A stretch of 64,000 bases of DNA from Vesta saturnalis (lineage: Eukaryota > Arthropoda > Insecta > Coleoptera > Lampyridae): positions 1,288,501-1,352,500 of the forward strand of contig JARFJB010002143.1 in the NCBI GenBank assembly GCA_036346205.1, read 5' to 3'. Positions within the stretch are counted from its first letter, which is position 1. Each line of letters opens with the position of its first letter. The notes beneath the pieces are model-generated. The model had not been told where the DNA came from. It worked only from the letters and a program-made list of their open reading frames with translations, and made no database searches. The position numbers and the translations under genes were made by a program. Below, piece by piece: positions 10,687 through 23,049 of the stretch.

Positions 10687-10745
10687 TAATAATAATAATA
10701 ATAATAATAATAATGTCTTTATTTGGACACAAAGAATATATATAA
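10687..10745 (-). mobile_element. LINE 3'-end scrap
   Basis: (AAT)n followed by GTCTTTATTTGGACACAAAG interrupts the sequence TTATACTATAACCGACC that is uninterrupted at 28130. Read on -, it is an AATAAAG-like 3' end followed by (TTA)n, the same design as the LINE at 57400. It is probably a strongly 5'-truncated insertion. Confidence 0.5.
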
Positions 10746-11187
10746 TATATATATAACCGACCATTGTCATCATGGACCGTCTGTTTTGATTATTAAATTA
10801 ACCGGGTGGTTATACACTTACGTAGTAAGTATACCCGGTTTCCAAAAATTTACATAAAACCAATGTTTGTTTTGCTTAGTTGAAACGTGTTCCTCAATTC
10901 GTTTTATACTCCCCTTCACTAATACGCGATCTACGACCTTTAAGAAGGCGGACATCTGGTGAGGAAATGTTCGACCATGGTTAATTTTGCTTTATTTTAG
11001 TTAGCTTTAAGTGTGAATATTTACAAAGTACTAAAACAAAATATCATATTGCTGCGTTGTAACAATGGTTTATAATTTGAAATCTTGATTTATTAAATAA
11101 AAATCTAGTGTTTTATTGGTTTCCATGAACTATTGGATGAGTTTTAATTTAGTTAATTGAGCGTTTTCCAATATTAGTAAAATTAAA

Positions 11188-11367
11188 CTCTTTATAGTCT
11201 TAATAGTATTCGAAAGCTGCGTCCTGATGTTTTTGACAAAACTGTGTATATCGTTTTAATAGTAATTAAATTTATTAGACAATGAAATCATTAAGTTTAT
11301 TTCTGTATGCTGTAAAAGTATTCTTGATAATCATATCATAAGGAATTTAAATCATTTCCCTACATAA
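11188..11367 (+). pseudogene. Broken copy of the 81-codon frame
   Basis: The 5' part is deleted (AAACTC joins directly to TTTATAGTC) and later changes break the rest. The 3' end is homologous to 28582-28827. Confidence 0.4.
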
Positions 11368-12261
11368 CTTATCCCTCTTACTGATTGGGTCTTCTCTTTT
11401 TTTTGTTCCCTTTCTCTCTTCAAGACGGTAAACACATAGTTTGAATACTGTTAAAAGTTAATTTTTTATAAATTCAACAATTAAATCAACGTCTGTAGCG
11501 TTGTATAACCCACTATTTTAATACACTTATTTTCATTGGAAGTAATAGGTTTACTGTATTACAGAGAGCTAGTTTACATTAAGTAACTTGAGAATCCAAC
11601 TTTTGATTATTGAAATTGTTCAGTAAATATGGAAATGTATGTTTTCGAGTTCCAAAGTGGTCGACAACTTAGAGGTGGAAAAATCGCTTATCTCTCGCTT
11701 ATTATTGGTCGTAGTTATCAATTATTTTAACGGTTTTCGAGAAAAGAAGCAATATTCAAAAGAATTAACTTATATATTAATATTTAAGTGCGCAGGACAA
11801 GATTAAATTGTTTATAATGAAATTCCAACCAGTAACAAACATCCTAATTTATTATACAAATAATAATCAGAGGCGGATTTCCTGCAAGCAGTGGCGTTCC
11901 CAAGGGGGACATAAGAGGGATATATCCCCCAAGCGCCCAAACCTTACGCTTATTCTTATTAACCCTTAGTAAAAACCAAAGCGTTACCTAACCCTTTAAC
12001 GCCCAAAAGTATTTTTTTCTAAAATCAATATTTTATTTTGCAACAACTACAATAGAAAGACTAGATGATAGATCGTTTACTACAAAAAATTTTTTTTAAA
12101 CAGGTTTTTAAAAAACTAATGGTAAACAGTTTTACCAGTGGACACACGACATGCCTGAAATGCCCTGGTATAACAGTTATACTAGTACTAGTACTAACAT
12201 TAAAACAAAATAATATATGAAAAAAAAACCAAACACAACTGTTAGTGGAAAAGCAAAAATA

Positions 12262-13790
12262 TTATACACGGTATGGTACAAAACACTGAACGCATGAAGC
12301 CACTTGATGACATTGAGTGCTACTCCTTTTCGGCTGTCCAGATTTTGTACATTGTCTACATCGTCTAGATGATGTTTTTTCCGCTAAGTGGACGGCACCT
12401 TGCATTGAATCTACAGCTGTTTTTCGGGAACAGCATTGCGCAATTAATTGATCAGCCAATTTTTTCTAAACTGCAAATGAGACATTGGTTTTTTTCGTGG
12501 ATTGTTGATTTTTAGCGTTTTCTTATACAAAATATAGGCGTTTACAATTGAAGCATCCGTAAAAAAGAAAAATAGCTTCATCCACCAGCACCTGCTTTTT
12601 CAAGCGATATTATAAGAGGCCTTACGCTGATCAAAACGATCAACGCCACCCGTCAATTTGTTATAGTCCACAATAGACTGAAGACACGAAACATTATCGC
12701 GAGTGCCAATTTTATTAATTCTGAGAACTTCGCCTATATCTGCTCCATTGTACATATTACTGCAAACTGTCACATATTTTACACCTCGGTCCTTCCATTT
12801 ACATACGGATATATCGTTACTCATGGCAAAATCTGAATGATTCATGGGTATTCCTTTGTCCACCTTCAGATGTTCTTTTGGAAAATGCATACGGTTTTGT
12901 CCTATTGTGCCACAACCAAAAAGCCCCATTTCAAATAATTTACTAGTCAACGGAATCCTGGTAAAAAATTGTTAAAATATATACTGTGACCTTGACCCCT
13001 AAAGTTCTCGACCAGATTTAGAACAACACGTTCACCAAGAGTGTGGTCATCGACGACTTTACTTCTCCCTTGATATACTTTCAAAGAATGGACAAATCCA
13101 GTTTGTGAACATATTACCCATATTTTGATTCCCTTTTTGTGGTCTTATTGGGCTTGTATTGCTTTAATGATGAACGCCCTTTAAATTCTACCATACCCTT
13201 GTCGACTGACAGCTGACGACCTGGGTAGAATGAGTCTTTAAAGATTTGTTTGAAATGAACTAACATTGGTCTAATTTTATATATCTTGTCATACTTCGGA
13301 GTATCTCGTTTTGGCATTTTAGTATTGTCGTTCAAATGAATAAATCAAAGGATTTGCAAAAATCTCCATCTTGAAACAATTTTAGCAACACGCGCGTTGT
13401 GGAAATTAGGATTCTTTGACCAATAGTGTCTTTGATATGGCAGCGTGTTAAAACCCATTGTGATAAGAACACGTAAAATGACAAAAATTCTTCACATGTA
13501 TTTAGAGACCTATTTTTTCTGCATCTATATGTTGGACTCCTTCACAATGTTTGATATAAAAGTTTCTGTATAAAAGGCTCTTCTGTTACAATGTAACGAA
13601 ACCATCATTTTCGTTACCAAAACAAATACCTTTTCTTATCATTATCCGACTCCCATTCTCAAAATTTTCCGCAAACTCGCTAAATGGAGATTTATTTGGC
13701 CCCCCGGTATCTTTAATTTCAAAAATTAATTGATTGAATAAATTCTTACACCATAGACTAGATACAGTTTTATTGATATGTGAAAATATG
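12262..13790 (-). pseudogene. piggyBac-family transposase A, FB1 left arm
   Basis: This decayed DDE transposase points outward from the palindrome centre. Blocks in order on - are RPNKSPF-like N-terminal sequence, a degraded domain, MPKRDTPKYDKIYKIRP, QLSVDKGMVEFKGR (first catalytic Asp), a YFNNF block where piggyBac enzymes normally have D before NF, then GGVDRFDQRKASYNIA (third Asp). The C-terminus is a cysteine-rich finger (SSRRCRQC, then STQCHQ and CVQCF) ending at 12262. A single-base shortening of a T run just after FNNF shifts the frame. Both lesions are in all six arm copies. A TTAA at 11959-11962 followed by CCCTTAG may be the element's 3' end; the other end was not found. Confidence 0.8.
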
Positions 13791-14284
13791 TGAAATAGAT
13801 GTAATTATTTTACTTTAAATGCTTGTAGTTGTAATTGTATAAATTTAGATTTTGAAACATTAATATAATAATTTTCCATTTAGTAACAAAAGATGCCATG
13901 GTCAAAGACGAGTTATTTTTATCAAATAATCCATACGAGATATCTTTTGCACTATTTAAAACTTAAATCAAATTATTATTATTACGAGTTTGTGAGTGCG
14001 AGTGCCTGCCCTGATCTCTTTTGGGGTTTTTTAATGGTGTATTTTAAATTATATAATCTAAACGTTTCGATAACACTTACAGTTATCTTCGTTAGTAGTA
14101 ATATTTGTTAAAAGTTGTTAAAGATGTTGTAAACAATTTTGTCAAATCGAAAAATTAAAACATAAACATAAGCCTGCTATTAATATAACAGTTTGAGAAA
14201 CGTATAAAGCCAAGTATAAAATTTAATTTTAGTAAAGAATAACTGGATCATTAAAAATTAAATATTGTTTAAGATCACCTACAG

Positions 14285-14634
14285 ATGTGTCAAACCCTTT
14301 ATCATCTTCCGGAGTGTATAAGTTATCTTGTCCACGTGGAAAAGTATACATCGGAATCACAAAACGTAGCTTTGATACAAGACCCAAAAAATATATGAGA
14401 TTTTGTAGATTAGGTTAACCAGAAATGTCTGCTGTGGCTGACCATGCCCTGAATAATCTAAATCATGACATTCAATTTGACAATATGGAAATATTGTCAA
14501 GACAAACTCATTATTATGTTCGTTTACAACGTAAAGCTATTAAACACCCTAATAATTTTCATAGACAAGAAGAAAATCTCCGTTTAAATGGGTTTTGGCA
14601 TCTTATAATTAAAAAACATAATGGTACGTCTTAA
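14285..14634 (+). pseudogene. Penelope-like element GIY-YIG endonuclease fragment, FB1 centre
   Basis: This encodes the C-terminal GIY-YIG endonuclease region of a Penelope-like retroelement. GVYKLSCPRGKVYIG supplies the GIY and YIG halves, followed by KRSFDTR, SAVADHALNN, a THYYVRLQRKAIKHPNNF block and a final LNGFWHLIIKK. A stop lies at about 14417 (LG*PE). No reverse-transcriptase domain precedes it, so the element is heavily 5'-truncated. It is the unpaired centre of the palindrome; the segments on either side (13866-14262 and 15047-15610) are inverted copies and may be Penelope terminal repeats, which can be inverted. Confidence 0.72.
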
Positions 14635-15046
14635 TGTTGATTTTAATTTTAACTTTTGGTATGTCTAGGTTTTTTGCTGTGTTTTTCCTAGACCTTGAAG
14701 CAAATGCTTTACCAATTATATGTTTAATTACTACAGTACTATAATTTAACATAAGTGGTTGAAATTAAATTAAAATTAAAAATTACAAAAAACGTTCTGC
14801 ATTATGCTTTTCATTGTTAATAACACTTCCACTTATTGATAAAGATATCTCTTTGTTAGATTTAACTGGGTTATTTTATTTGATGTGATGTTTGGATTTG
14901 TGAATGCTTATATCATTTACAAATTGAAGTTTTTCACAACTTTACACTTATACCATAACTCGATTAGATTTTGTTAAATGTGTTTTTTTTTCTGACAAAG
15001 TTAGCCTCCGCCGTAGAGAGTGTTCTGATTTGTCATCTTTAAGGCA
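14635..15046. other. Unpaired centre of FB1, 3' of the Penelope fragment
   Basis: This AT-rich, non-coding sequence is matched by 31976-32340 in FB2. It is probably the Penelope 3' untranslated region. No gene seen. Confidence 0.5.
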
Positions 15047-15684
15047 GTTTAACAATATTTAATTTTTAATGACCTAGTTATTCTTTACTAAAATTTTTTT
15101 TATAGTTGGCTTTATACGTTTCACAAACTGTTATATTAATAACAGGCTTAAGTTTATGTTTTAATTTTTCAACTTTGACAAAATTGTGTACAACATCTTT
15201 AACAACTTTTAACAAGTATTACTACTAACGAAGATAACTGTGTTATCGCAACGTTTAGATTATATAACTTAAAATAAACCATTAAAAAACTCCAAAAAAG
15301 ATAAGTATTTTATTATGAAATATCTACAAGTATAAGATTTACTACTTGTTTCTTGTTTAAAAATAACGGAATAGCGTAAGGGAATTTATCACCACATCAA
15401 CAGTAGGTAAATCAAATTAATATGCTTAATCAATAAAATTACTCGAATAGATCAGGGCAGGCACTCTCACTCACAAACTCGTAATATTAATAAACTGATT
15501 TAAGTTTCAAATAGTGCAGAAGATGTCGCGTTTGGCTTCTTTGATAAAAATAACTCGTCTTTAACCATGGAATCTATTGTTACTAAATGGAAAATTATTA
15601 TATTAATGTTTCAAAATCTAAATTTATATAATTACAATTACAAGTATTTAAAGTAAAGTAACAACATCTATTTCACATATTTTC

Positions 15685-17084
15685 ACATATCAATAAAACT
15701 GTATCTAGTCTATTGTGTAAGAATTTATTCAATCGATTAATTTTTGAAATTAAAAATACCAGGCGGCCAAACAAATCTCCATTTAACGAGTTTGCGGAAA
15801 ATTTTGTGAATGGGGGTCGGATAACGATAAGAAAGGTATTTGTTTGGGTAACGAATATGATGGTTTCGTTACATTGTAACAGAAAAAATAGAAGGTCTCT
15901 AAAATACATGTGAAGAATTTTTGTCATTTTTAGGTGTTCTTATCACAATGGGTTTTAACATGCTGCCATATTAAAGACACTATTGGTCAAAAAATCCTAA
16001 TTTCCACAACGCCCGAGTTGCTAAAATTTTTTCAAGATGGAGATTTATGCAAATCCTTAGATTTATTCATTTGAACGACAATACTAAAATGCCAAAACGA
16101 GATACTCCGAAGTATGATAAGGTATATAAAATTAGACCAATGTTAGTTCATTTCAAACAAATCTTTAAAGACTCATTCTAACCAGATCGTCAGCTATCAG
16201 TCAACAAAAGTATGGTAAAATGTAAAGGGCGTTCATCATTAAAGCAATATATGACCAATAAGACCACCAAAAGGGGATCAAAATATGGGTAATATCATGT
16301 TCACAAACTGAATATGTCCATTCTTTTGAAGTATAATCAAGGGAGAAGTAAAGTCGACGATGACCACACTCATGGTCACTGTATATATTTTAACAATTTT
16401 TTACCACGAATCCGTTGATGAGTAAATTATTTGAAATGGAGCTTTTTGGTTGTGGCACAATAGACCAAAACCGTATGCATTTTCCAAAAGAACATCTGAA
16501 GGTGCACAAAGGTATACCCATGAATCATTCAGATTTTGCCATGAGTAACGATATATCCGTATGTAAATGGAAGGACCGAGGTGTAAAATGTGTGACAGTT
16601 TGCAGTAATATGTACAATGGAGCAGAGATAGGCGAAGTTCTCAGAATTAATAAAATTGGCACTCGCGATAAAGTTTCGTGTCCTCAGTCTATTGTGGACT
16701 ATAACAAATTGACGGGTGGCGTAAGGCCTCTTATAATATCGCTTGGAAAGGCAGGTGCTGGTGGATGAAGCTATTTTTCTTTTTTACGGATGCTTCCATT
16801 GTAAACGCCTATATTTTGTATAAGGAAACATTAAAAATCAACAATCCACGAAAAAAACCAATGTCTCATTTACAGTTTAGAAAAAATTAACTGATCAATT
16901 AATTGCGCAATGCTGTTCCCGAAAAACAGCTGTAGATTCACTGCAAGGTGCCGTCCACTAAGCGGAAAAAACATCATCTAGACGATGTAGACGATGTACG
17001 AAAACTGGACAGCAGAAAAGGAGGAGCACTCAATGTCATCAAGTGGCTTTATGCGTTCAGTGTTTTGTACCATACCGTGTATAA
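15685..17084 (+). pseudogene. piggyBac-family transposase A, FB1 right arm
   Basis: This is the mirror copy of 12262-13790. It shows RRPNKSPFNEFAENF near the N-terminus, the FNNF (Asp-to-Asn) block near 16390 and the shared T-run frameshift. A long open stretch over 16415-16768 starts SKLFEMELFGCGTIDQNRMH and is cut before the third Asp block, reading GGVRPLI because of a local deletion. A C-terminal cysteine finger remains in another frame and ends at 17084. It lies next to a TTAA at 17365-17368 preceded by CTAAGGG. Confidence 0.8.
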
Positions 17085-17940
17085 TATTTTTTCTTTTCCA
17101 CTAAGAGTTGTGTTTGTTTTTTTTTTCATTTATTATTTTGTTTTAATGTTAGTACTAGTATAACTGTTATACCAGGTCGTATGTCTACTGGTAAAACTGT
17201 TTACCATTAGTTTTTTAAAAACCTGTTAAAAAAAATTTTTTTTGTAGTAAACGATCTATCATCTAGTCTTTCTATTGTAGTTGTTGCAAAATAAAATATT
17301 GATTTTAGAAAAAAATACTTTTGGGCGTTAAAGGATTAGGTAACGCTTTGGTTTTTACTAAGGGTTAATAAGAATAAGCGTAAGGTTTGGGCGCTTGGGG
17401 GATATATCCCCCTTATGCCCCCCTTGGGAACGCCACTGCTTGAAGGAAATCCGCCTCTGATTATTTATATAATAAGTTAGGATGTTTGTTACTGGTTGGA
17501 ATTCCATTATAAACAATTTAATCTTGTCCTGCGTACTCAAATATTAATATATAAGTTAATTCTATTGTATATTGCTTCTTTTCTCGAAAACCGTTAAAAC
17601 AATTGATAACTACATTAGTTTAACGTAAGTGCGAATAATATTTAAAAAAAGTTTGTCTACGATCAGTAATAAGCGAGAGATAAGCGATTTTTCCACCACT
17701 AAGTTGTCGACCACTTTGGAACTGGAAAACATACATTTCCATGTTTACTGAACAATTTCAATAACTTCCAATGAAAATAATTGTATTAAAATAGTGGATT
17801 ATACAAAGTTACAGACGTTGATTTAATTGCTGAATTTATAAAAAATTAACTTTTAACAGTATTCAAACTATGTGTTTACAGTCTTGAAGAGAGAAAGGGA
17901 ACAAAAAAAAAGAGAAAATTCAATCAGTAAGAGGGATAAG

Positions 17941-18186
17941 TTATGTAGGGAAATGATTTAAATTCCTAATAATATGATTATCAAGAATAATTTTACAACA
18001 TACAGAAATAAACATAATGAGTTCATTAAGTCTAATAAATGTAATTACTATTAAAACGATATACACAGTTTTGTCAGAAACAGCAGTACGCAGCTTCCGA
18101 ATACTATTAAGACTATAAAAAACGCCTAAACCTATTATACTAAATAGCTGCCAACAGAAAAAGTGCAAATAGTAGATTCCAACCAT
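17941..18186 (-). CDS. 81-codon open frame in repeat R, unknown
   Basis: This open copy of the frame at 2282-2527 differs at few residues (LHFFCWQ, VITFIRLNE). See that entry for doubts about coding. Confidence 0.3.
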   Translation of the reverse strand: MVGIYYLHFFCWQLFSIIGLGVFYSLNSIRKLRTAVSDKTVYIVLIVITFIRLNELIMFISVCCKIILDNHIIRNLNHFPT

Positions 18187-18885
18187 ATATCAAACTAGTT
18201 TAATTTTATTAATATTGGAAAACGCTCAGTTAACTAAACTAAAACTCATCCAATTGTTCATAGAAACCAATAGAACATTAGATTTTTTTTAATAAATCAA
18301 GATTTCAAATTATAAACCATTGTTACAACGCAGGAATATGATATTTTGTTTTAGTACTTTGTAAATATTCACACTTAAAGCTAACTAAAATAAAGCAAGA
18401 TTAACTATGGTTGTACATTTCCTCACCAGATGTCCGCCTTCTTAAAGGTCGTAGATCGCATATTTGTGAAGAGAGTATAAAACGAATTAAGGAACACGTT
18501 GCAACTAAGCAAATTATACATTATGTTTATGTAAATTTTTGGAAACCGGGTATACTTACTACGTAAGTGCATAACCACCCGGTTAATTTAATAATCAAAA
18601 CAGTCTGTCCGTGATGGCAATGATCGGTCATAGTTTAACTTCTACCAACTATCTGAATATGCGAGCAAGCTTACCGTTCGGTTTAAAGGAAAGCTTCATG
18701 TAATTTATTCGTAAGCAAAATCTTTTGTTAGTATAGTAAGGGATTTAAAATGCAATAGATATTAAAGTTACTGCATACTAGATAATCAGTGTTGTAAATA
18801 ATTTGCTACAAATTAAATGCTCGATGTATTATTCCCAATGAATATTACATTTTGCAGTTAAATCATCCAAATGCATGATAAGAAA

Positions 18886-19301
18886 GTAAGTATTCGATTA
18901 AATCAATAGATGGATGCTCTATAAATGTAATGAATGCTCAATATAAAATGTAAATGCTTGTGAAAACAAGAAATTTTCGAAAAATAATAGATAGTTGATA
19001 AATAAAATGATTGCTCCATACCAAATTCACATGCATCCTAATTTAATAAAGATTCCATGGAAATAATGTAGACTCGATCAATGTAACAAATGTTCAGTAC
19101 CAAATCCAAACGTTTCTTAAATTAATAAATATTCAAATTTGTAGTATTTAATCTTACTCCGTGGAATTCCATATTTAATAACACTAATGTGTTAATTTTA
19201 CAATTTCTTTTATACAATTATTTATTTTTCTACGAGTTTCAACACTTGTATCATTATCAAGACAAAATATATTAGTAAAACAATGAGAAGCAGTTATGGT
19301 A
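18886..19301 (+). repeat. Left flank of Polinton P2
   Basis: This copy of 6235-6748 ends in ATGGTA (19296-19301). AT-rich, no gene seen. Confidence 0.75.
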
Positions 19302-19640
19302 AGTAGAAAGGGGCACCCTCCCCTCCCGTTTTTTTACGTCACAAGCCCCGCCCCCTGGCTCAGCTTCGTCACTACTTTTACTCGCCTTTTTCATCCCCTT
19401 GATTTTCACCCCTATGGTTTCTTTTGGAGGTCTTTTTCAACTCCTTGATGGAATTTTCATCCCTAATTAAGGCCTTTTTTGTTTTTACTCGCTTACTTGA
19501 GGGGGCGTGTTTTTCACCTTCATTTTATGGTTTCTTTTTGGAGACCTTTTTCAACCCTTGGTGGGAATTTCAACCCCGATTAAGGCCTATTTGATTTTTT
19601 CATGCCTACGTGTAGGGGTCGTTTTTTGTTGATCATTTTT
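19302..19640 (+). repeat. Left terminal repeat of P2 with degenerate minisatellite
   Basis: After the AG end and a G/C-rich 60 bp come imperfect repeats of the type CCTTTTTCAACCCTTGG...GGTTTCTTTT about 55-70 bp long. The right end 26790-27226 is the inverted counterpart. Copies occur at 36688-37030 and 49807-50170. Confidence 0.8.
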
Positions 19641-19703
19641 TATTAATTATTTTTTAGCCCGGGAGAAATTCTCGATCCTAATCTGTTGCCCTATAAGATC
19701 ATC

Positions 19704-20083
19704 TTAAATCTGTATTCTGATAAGGGTGCGCAAATAATCATTAGATGTAAAAGATAGTTTATTTAATCTGTGTTTACTATTAACATTTATTAGAGCTTGT
19801 TTATCAGATATTTGAATGATATAAAACTCATTTAAAGAATTGATTGGGTAATAATTACGTGCGTGACAAAATTGACTGTATTTCCCCATATTACTTTATT
19901 AGCGTATTTTTAAAAATGTTATTGCCGAGATTATTAAAATTATCACACTCCTATCCACAGATTGTGACTTTTTTACATATACGGGAATTTATTTATACAC
20001 TGGGTTTGTATTCTAATAAGGAGTCCTCGTTTGTAAGGTTGTTGTTAGGGTTCTGTTCGCGGATTAAAAATAATCACATATAA
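19704..20083. other. Two overlapping short frames on opposite strands, conserved between copies
   Basis: A - frame (19704-19889, MGKYSQFCHARNYY...) overlaps a + frame (19844-20083, ...IDCISPYYFISVFLKMLL). Both stay open at 37114-37493 and 50272-50642. The young age of the copies could explain this without selection. I recognise neither product, and neither has a convincing counterpart elsewhere in the window. Confidence 0.25.
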
Positions 20084-20575
20084 TTACATTCATTTTCTCG
20101 TTTTAATGGTTTATAAACGATATGTTCTATTAACTAACTAATTTCCTTAATTACCGTTTTTGTTATTGTTTACAATGTAAAATAAATGTGTAATTAGTAT
20201 TATATTTGTATACATCAAAAACTAAAATTTATTAGATCCCATTTTTTATCAGAAGAGATTGCATAATTGTAGGTCTTTTTGTGCTTGCTCACGTGAGGGG
20301 CGTATTTTAGATCTCGAGATTGAGTTGGGGTTTGGTCTTGGAGCTTGGAGCTGGTCTTTGACTTGGGCTATGTCTTTGGACTGGGGCTGGACCTGGTATT
20401 GGTATTGGACCTGGAGTTGATCTTTGGGCTAGGGTAGTGTGACAACTATTTTTGGTAATTATCTTGTAAATCATTTTGTTTCTGGGCCTAGCGCTCTGAT
20501 TGAAAAGGATGTTATTTACTCTATTTAAACGAAGTTGCTGGCAGAGTATCTGTTAGTATCGTTTAGCGATTCAAG
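20084..20575. other. P2 leader: AT-rich spacer plus CTTGGA-type low-complexity tract
   Basis: Up to about 20310 the sequence is AT-rich with no gene. From 20320 to 20430 a G/T-rich tract repeats approximate hexamers such as CTTGGA and CTGGAC. The tract recurs at 37730-37840 and 50885-51005, always about 150-250 bp upstream of the ATPase start. Translated on -, it gives Pro-rich P-x-P frames, but these are interrupted in this copy. A promoter or leader role is possible by position only. Confidence 0.4.
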
Positions 20576-21200
20576 ATGGAAGGTCAGTTTAAGCACCCCT
20601 TTTCGACGATAGTTGCGGGTCCGTCGGGTTGTGGGAAATCGTACTTTATCGTGGATTTTCTAAAAGATATTGAAACTGCCTGCGATACAGCTTTTGAAAA
20701 AATTATCTGGTTTTACAGTGAGTGACAGCCTTTATTCAAGGACCTCTCTGTGGAATTTCGAAAGGGTTTACCTGATATGGAACAGTTTGACGGAGAAAAA
20801 CCTGTCTTAATAATAATTGACGATCTAATGCGTGAAACTAACGGCTTTGTGGTTGATATTTTTACAAAGGGTTGTCATCATCGAAATCTAAGTGTGTTTT
20901 TCTTAACGCGGAACATATTTCATCAAGGACGTGGACAGCGGGATATTTCTCTCAAAGCACATTACATAATTTTGTGTAAGGACCCACGTGACAGAGCTCA
21001 GATGCAGAATTTAGCAAGACAGATTTCGCCGGACAACCCGAAATTTTTAGAAGCCGCGTACCAAGATGCCACTTCAAACCCGCATTTATTGTTCTATTTG
21101 AAACAGAATACACCAGATGTGGTATCTGCCAGGTATATATATAGCGAAAAAAGAGTTTAAGCCTTACAGTCATAAAGATTACGTCATGTATGATGGCTGA
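20576..21200 (+). pseudogene. Polinton packaging ATPase (FtsK-HerA type), P2
   Basis: This is the genome-packaging ATPase expected in Polintons. ATG is at 20576. Walker A is GPSGCGKS near residue 15, followed by YFIVDFL. Walker B is LIIIDDLM, followed by HHRNLSVFFLTRNIFHQGRG (sensor-type region). A TGA at about 20723 replaces the Arg codon of SERQP seen in P3. Near 21120 a deletion removes the stretch between TPDV and the C-terminus that P4 and P5 keep (LRYRTNIF), so the frame ends early at 21160. The ancestral stop is TGA 21198-21200, overlapping the next gene's ATG at 21190. Confidence 0.85.
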
Positions 21201-21523
21201 CGTTTTAAGCGAGAACACTGGTATCCTGCATGCATTAGCCAGATTAAATAAAAGTCAACGTGACGCTTTATTGAAATATTTGGGTAGTAAGCAGGTAGAG
21301 TGTATTTGTGAGGGTGCACATAACATTTTAAAAGGTCGTGTACCTCTGTCAGCTGATCAGAAGCAGCGACTCTCTCTACATAAGCACACTTAAAGCCGCT
21401 TGGCACAGAGAGGCGAGTCTATAAAAAAGAAGAAACAGTTTCTTGTACAGAAAGGTGGTGCATTTCTACCACTCCTGTCAGGACCATTACTCGGCGGAAT
21501 CCTGGGTAATCTGTTTCAATAAC
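21190..21523 (+). pseudogene. Small virion core-like protein (pX-like), P2
   Basis: This is a gene of about 110 codons. Its helical N-terminus (MADVLSENTGILHALARL, KSQRDALLKYL) leads to a basic segment (SIKKKKQFLVQKGG) and a hydrophobic Gly/Leu tail (AFLPLLSGPLLGGILGNLF). The GG within QKGGAF resembles adenain cleavage sites, fitting a protein trimmed by the virus protease. One base is missing near 21391, giving a premature TAA. The assignment as an adenovirus pX-like core protein rests on layout and composition. Confidence 0.6.
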
Positions 21524-21525
21524 CA

Positions 21526-22233
21526 TGTACCACAATCTGAAGAAGATGGTTATTCTACGGATGGACTTTATGCAACGCTTACAGGTGCCAGATGTTACAT
21601 AAAACAACATTTTAACGCAGCTGGGTAGCGATATGGATAAAGTTTTAAAAACCAAAATGACTGACCATGACAAATGGCAGCAGTACAACCAAGTTCTTCA
21701 AAGGTATCTACACTTTTCCAATCAGTTACGTTAGCCCACCAGCATAACAATCAGCGGTGATGCTGTTGCTGATGCTGTTAGAGATTTACCGCAACGCAAA
21801 TGTCTAGCGGACGGTGAAATAGTATCAACACTTCCGTTTTCATATAAGAGAAAAGGCTAGGGTTTCTTACGTATACTGAATACGAGCAGTGATGTATTTT
21901 GGGATAAAAGGGGTACTGTCACAATAAAAGGCGAGATCATACCACATTCCAACATTATCGGTCTGGTTCACGAGACGTTAAGAAAATGAAAAACTACAAA
22001 CTCGCGCGGCTGGCGTCAGTTTACGACGTACATTAAAGAGATAAATACACCATGAGAGTTTATCGGAAATACGCAGACATGATGTTTCTGTATCACCCAG
22101 CGTTGAACGGACCCTCACAACAACTATAGGTGATAATTACGATGCTGATAGTGAAACGCGGGAAACACCGAAAAGGATATCTTAAAGAAGAAGAAGAGGA
22201 ATTGCACTAGATTGGGATTCGTGGCGGACATAA
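21526..22233 (+). pseudogene. Polinton gene X, unknown, P2
   Basis: The ATG lies two bases after the core stop. MYHNLKKMVILRMDF begins the frame, and KWQQYNQVLQRYLHF (Trp intact here) follows. The C-terminal region has RGWRQFTTYIKEIN and ends DSWRT at TAA 22231-22233, one base before the usual integrase ATG. Stops near 21599 and 21986 and a TAG near 21860 break it. The basic, Arg/Lys-rich tail could contact DNA; no known domain recognised. Confidence 0.5.
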
Positions 22234-23047
22234 CATATGCGAACTTTAAGTAAACACAATAGTGGATACAACTACATACTAACGGTAATTGATGTATTCA
22301 GTGAGAGGCCATAGGCGAGAGCACTTAAAACGAAGACAGCCTCATCTGTAATTGAAGCTTTCGCTGATATTTTTAAGGATTGCGATAATACTTCGGTAAA
22401 TCTACAGACGGATAAAGGCAAAGAGTTTGTGGCGAGCAGTGTACAAAACTTTTTCAAGAAACAAAATATCAATACAAAATATCAATTTCTATGTAACAAA
22501 TAACCCTGATGTAAAAGCATCTGTAATTGAAAGATTTAATAAAACATTGAAAACAAAAATGTGCAATTATTTCATTTACAAAAATTCCTACAGGTATATT
22601 GATGTACTCGAAAGACTTGTCACTACTTACAACAATCCCCTCATTCAAGTATAAAGATGGCCCCTGCGGCTGTAAACGATTAAAACATTTTGGATGTGTA
22701 CGTCATCCTAAATATAAAGTCAGTGAGCATGTCAGAATCGCCAGAACTAAGTACACCTTTGAGAAGGGATATGAAACGAATTGGAACAAGGAAGTTTTTA
22801 CAACTAGTACGGTGATAAAAAGAAGACCACCAGTTTATCGGATAATCGATCTTAATAACGATCCTGTTGAGGGTACCTTTTACGAAGAAGAATTGCAGAT
22901 TGTTACGGTTGATAAAGAAACTCTATTCAAGGTCGATAAGATTCTAGCAGAGAAGGGCCGCGGGAGAAGCAATACCTGGTCAAGTGGCGTGGATACAGTG
23001 ACAAATTTAATAGCTGGGTGTTAGCTGCTCAGTTAAGAGATACATAA
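22234..23047 (+). pseudogene. Polinton integrase with chromodomain, P2, N-terminally deleted
   Basis: About 215 bp present in P3 (39556-39770, including the first catalytic Asp) are missing, and the gene resumes at MRTLSK. The second Asp block LQTDKGKEF and the Glu block ASVIERFNKTLK are intact. The RAS-type chromodomain begins KVDKILAEKGRGR but is shifted by one base, so its WSSGVDTV reading is out of frame before the ending at TAA 23045-23047. A 13-nt repeat (CAAAATATCAATA) duplicates a short stretch near 22468. Confidence 0.8.
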
Positions 23048-23049
23048 AA

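Larger units (their letters stand above)
10437..18885. repeat. Large inverted-repeat (palindromic) block FB1
   Basis: The left arm 10437-14262 and right arm 15047-18885 are inverted copies around a non-palindromic centre of about 0.8 kb. From outside in, each arm has a Polinton-flank segment, repeat R (hairpins 10800-10840 and 18544-18584), GC-richer sequence near 11880-11950 and 17380-17450, piggyBac A, and a segment of about 0.4 kb flanking the centre. The arms differ by many substitutions and independent indels (for example, about 120 bp at 15315-15440 lack a counterpart at 14010), so this is not an assembly mirror of one read. Confidence 0.85.

Noticed and set aside
10437..18885. Palindromic blocks as a pure assembly artefact
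   Set aside because: Arms carry independent substitutions, indels and unique inserts, and three blocks differ in centre structure. Local misassembly still cannot be fully excluded without reads.
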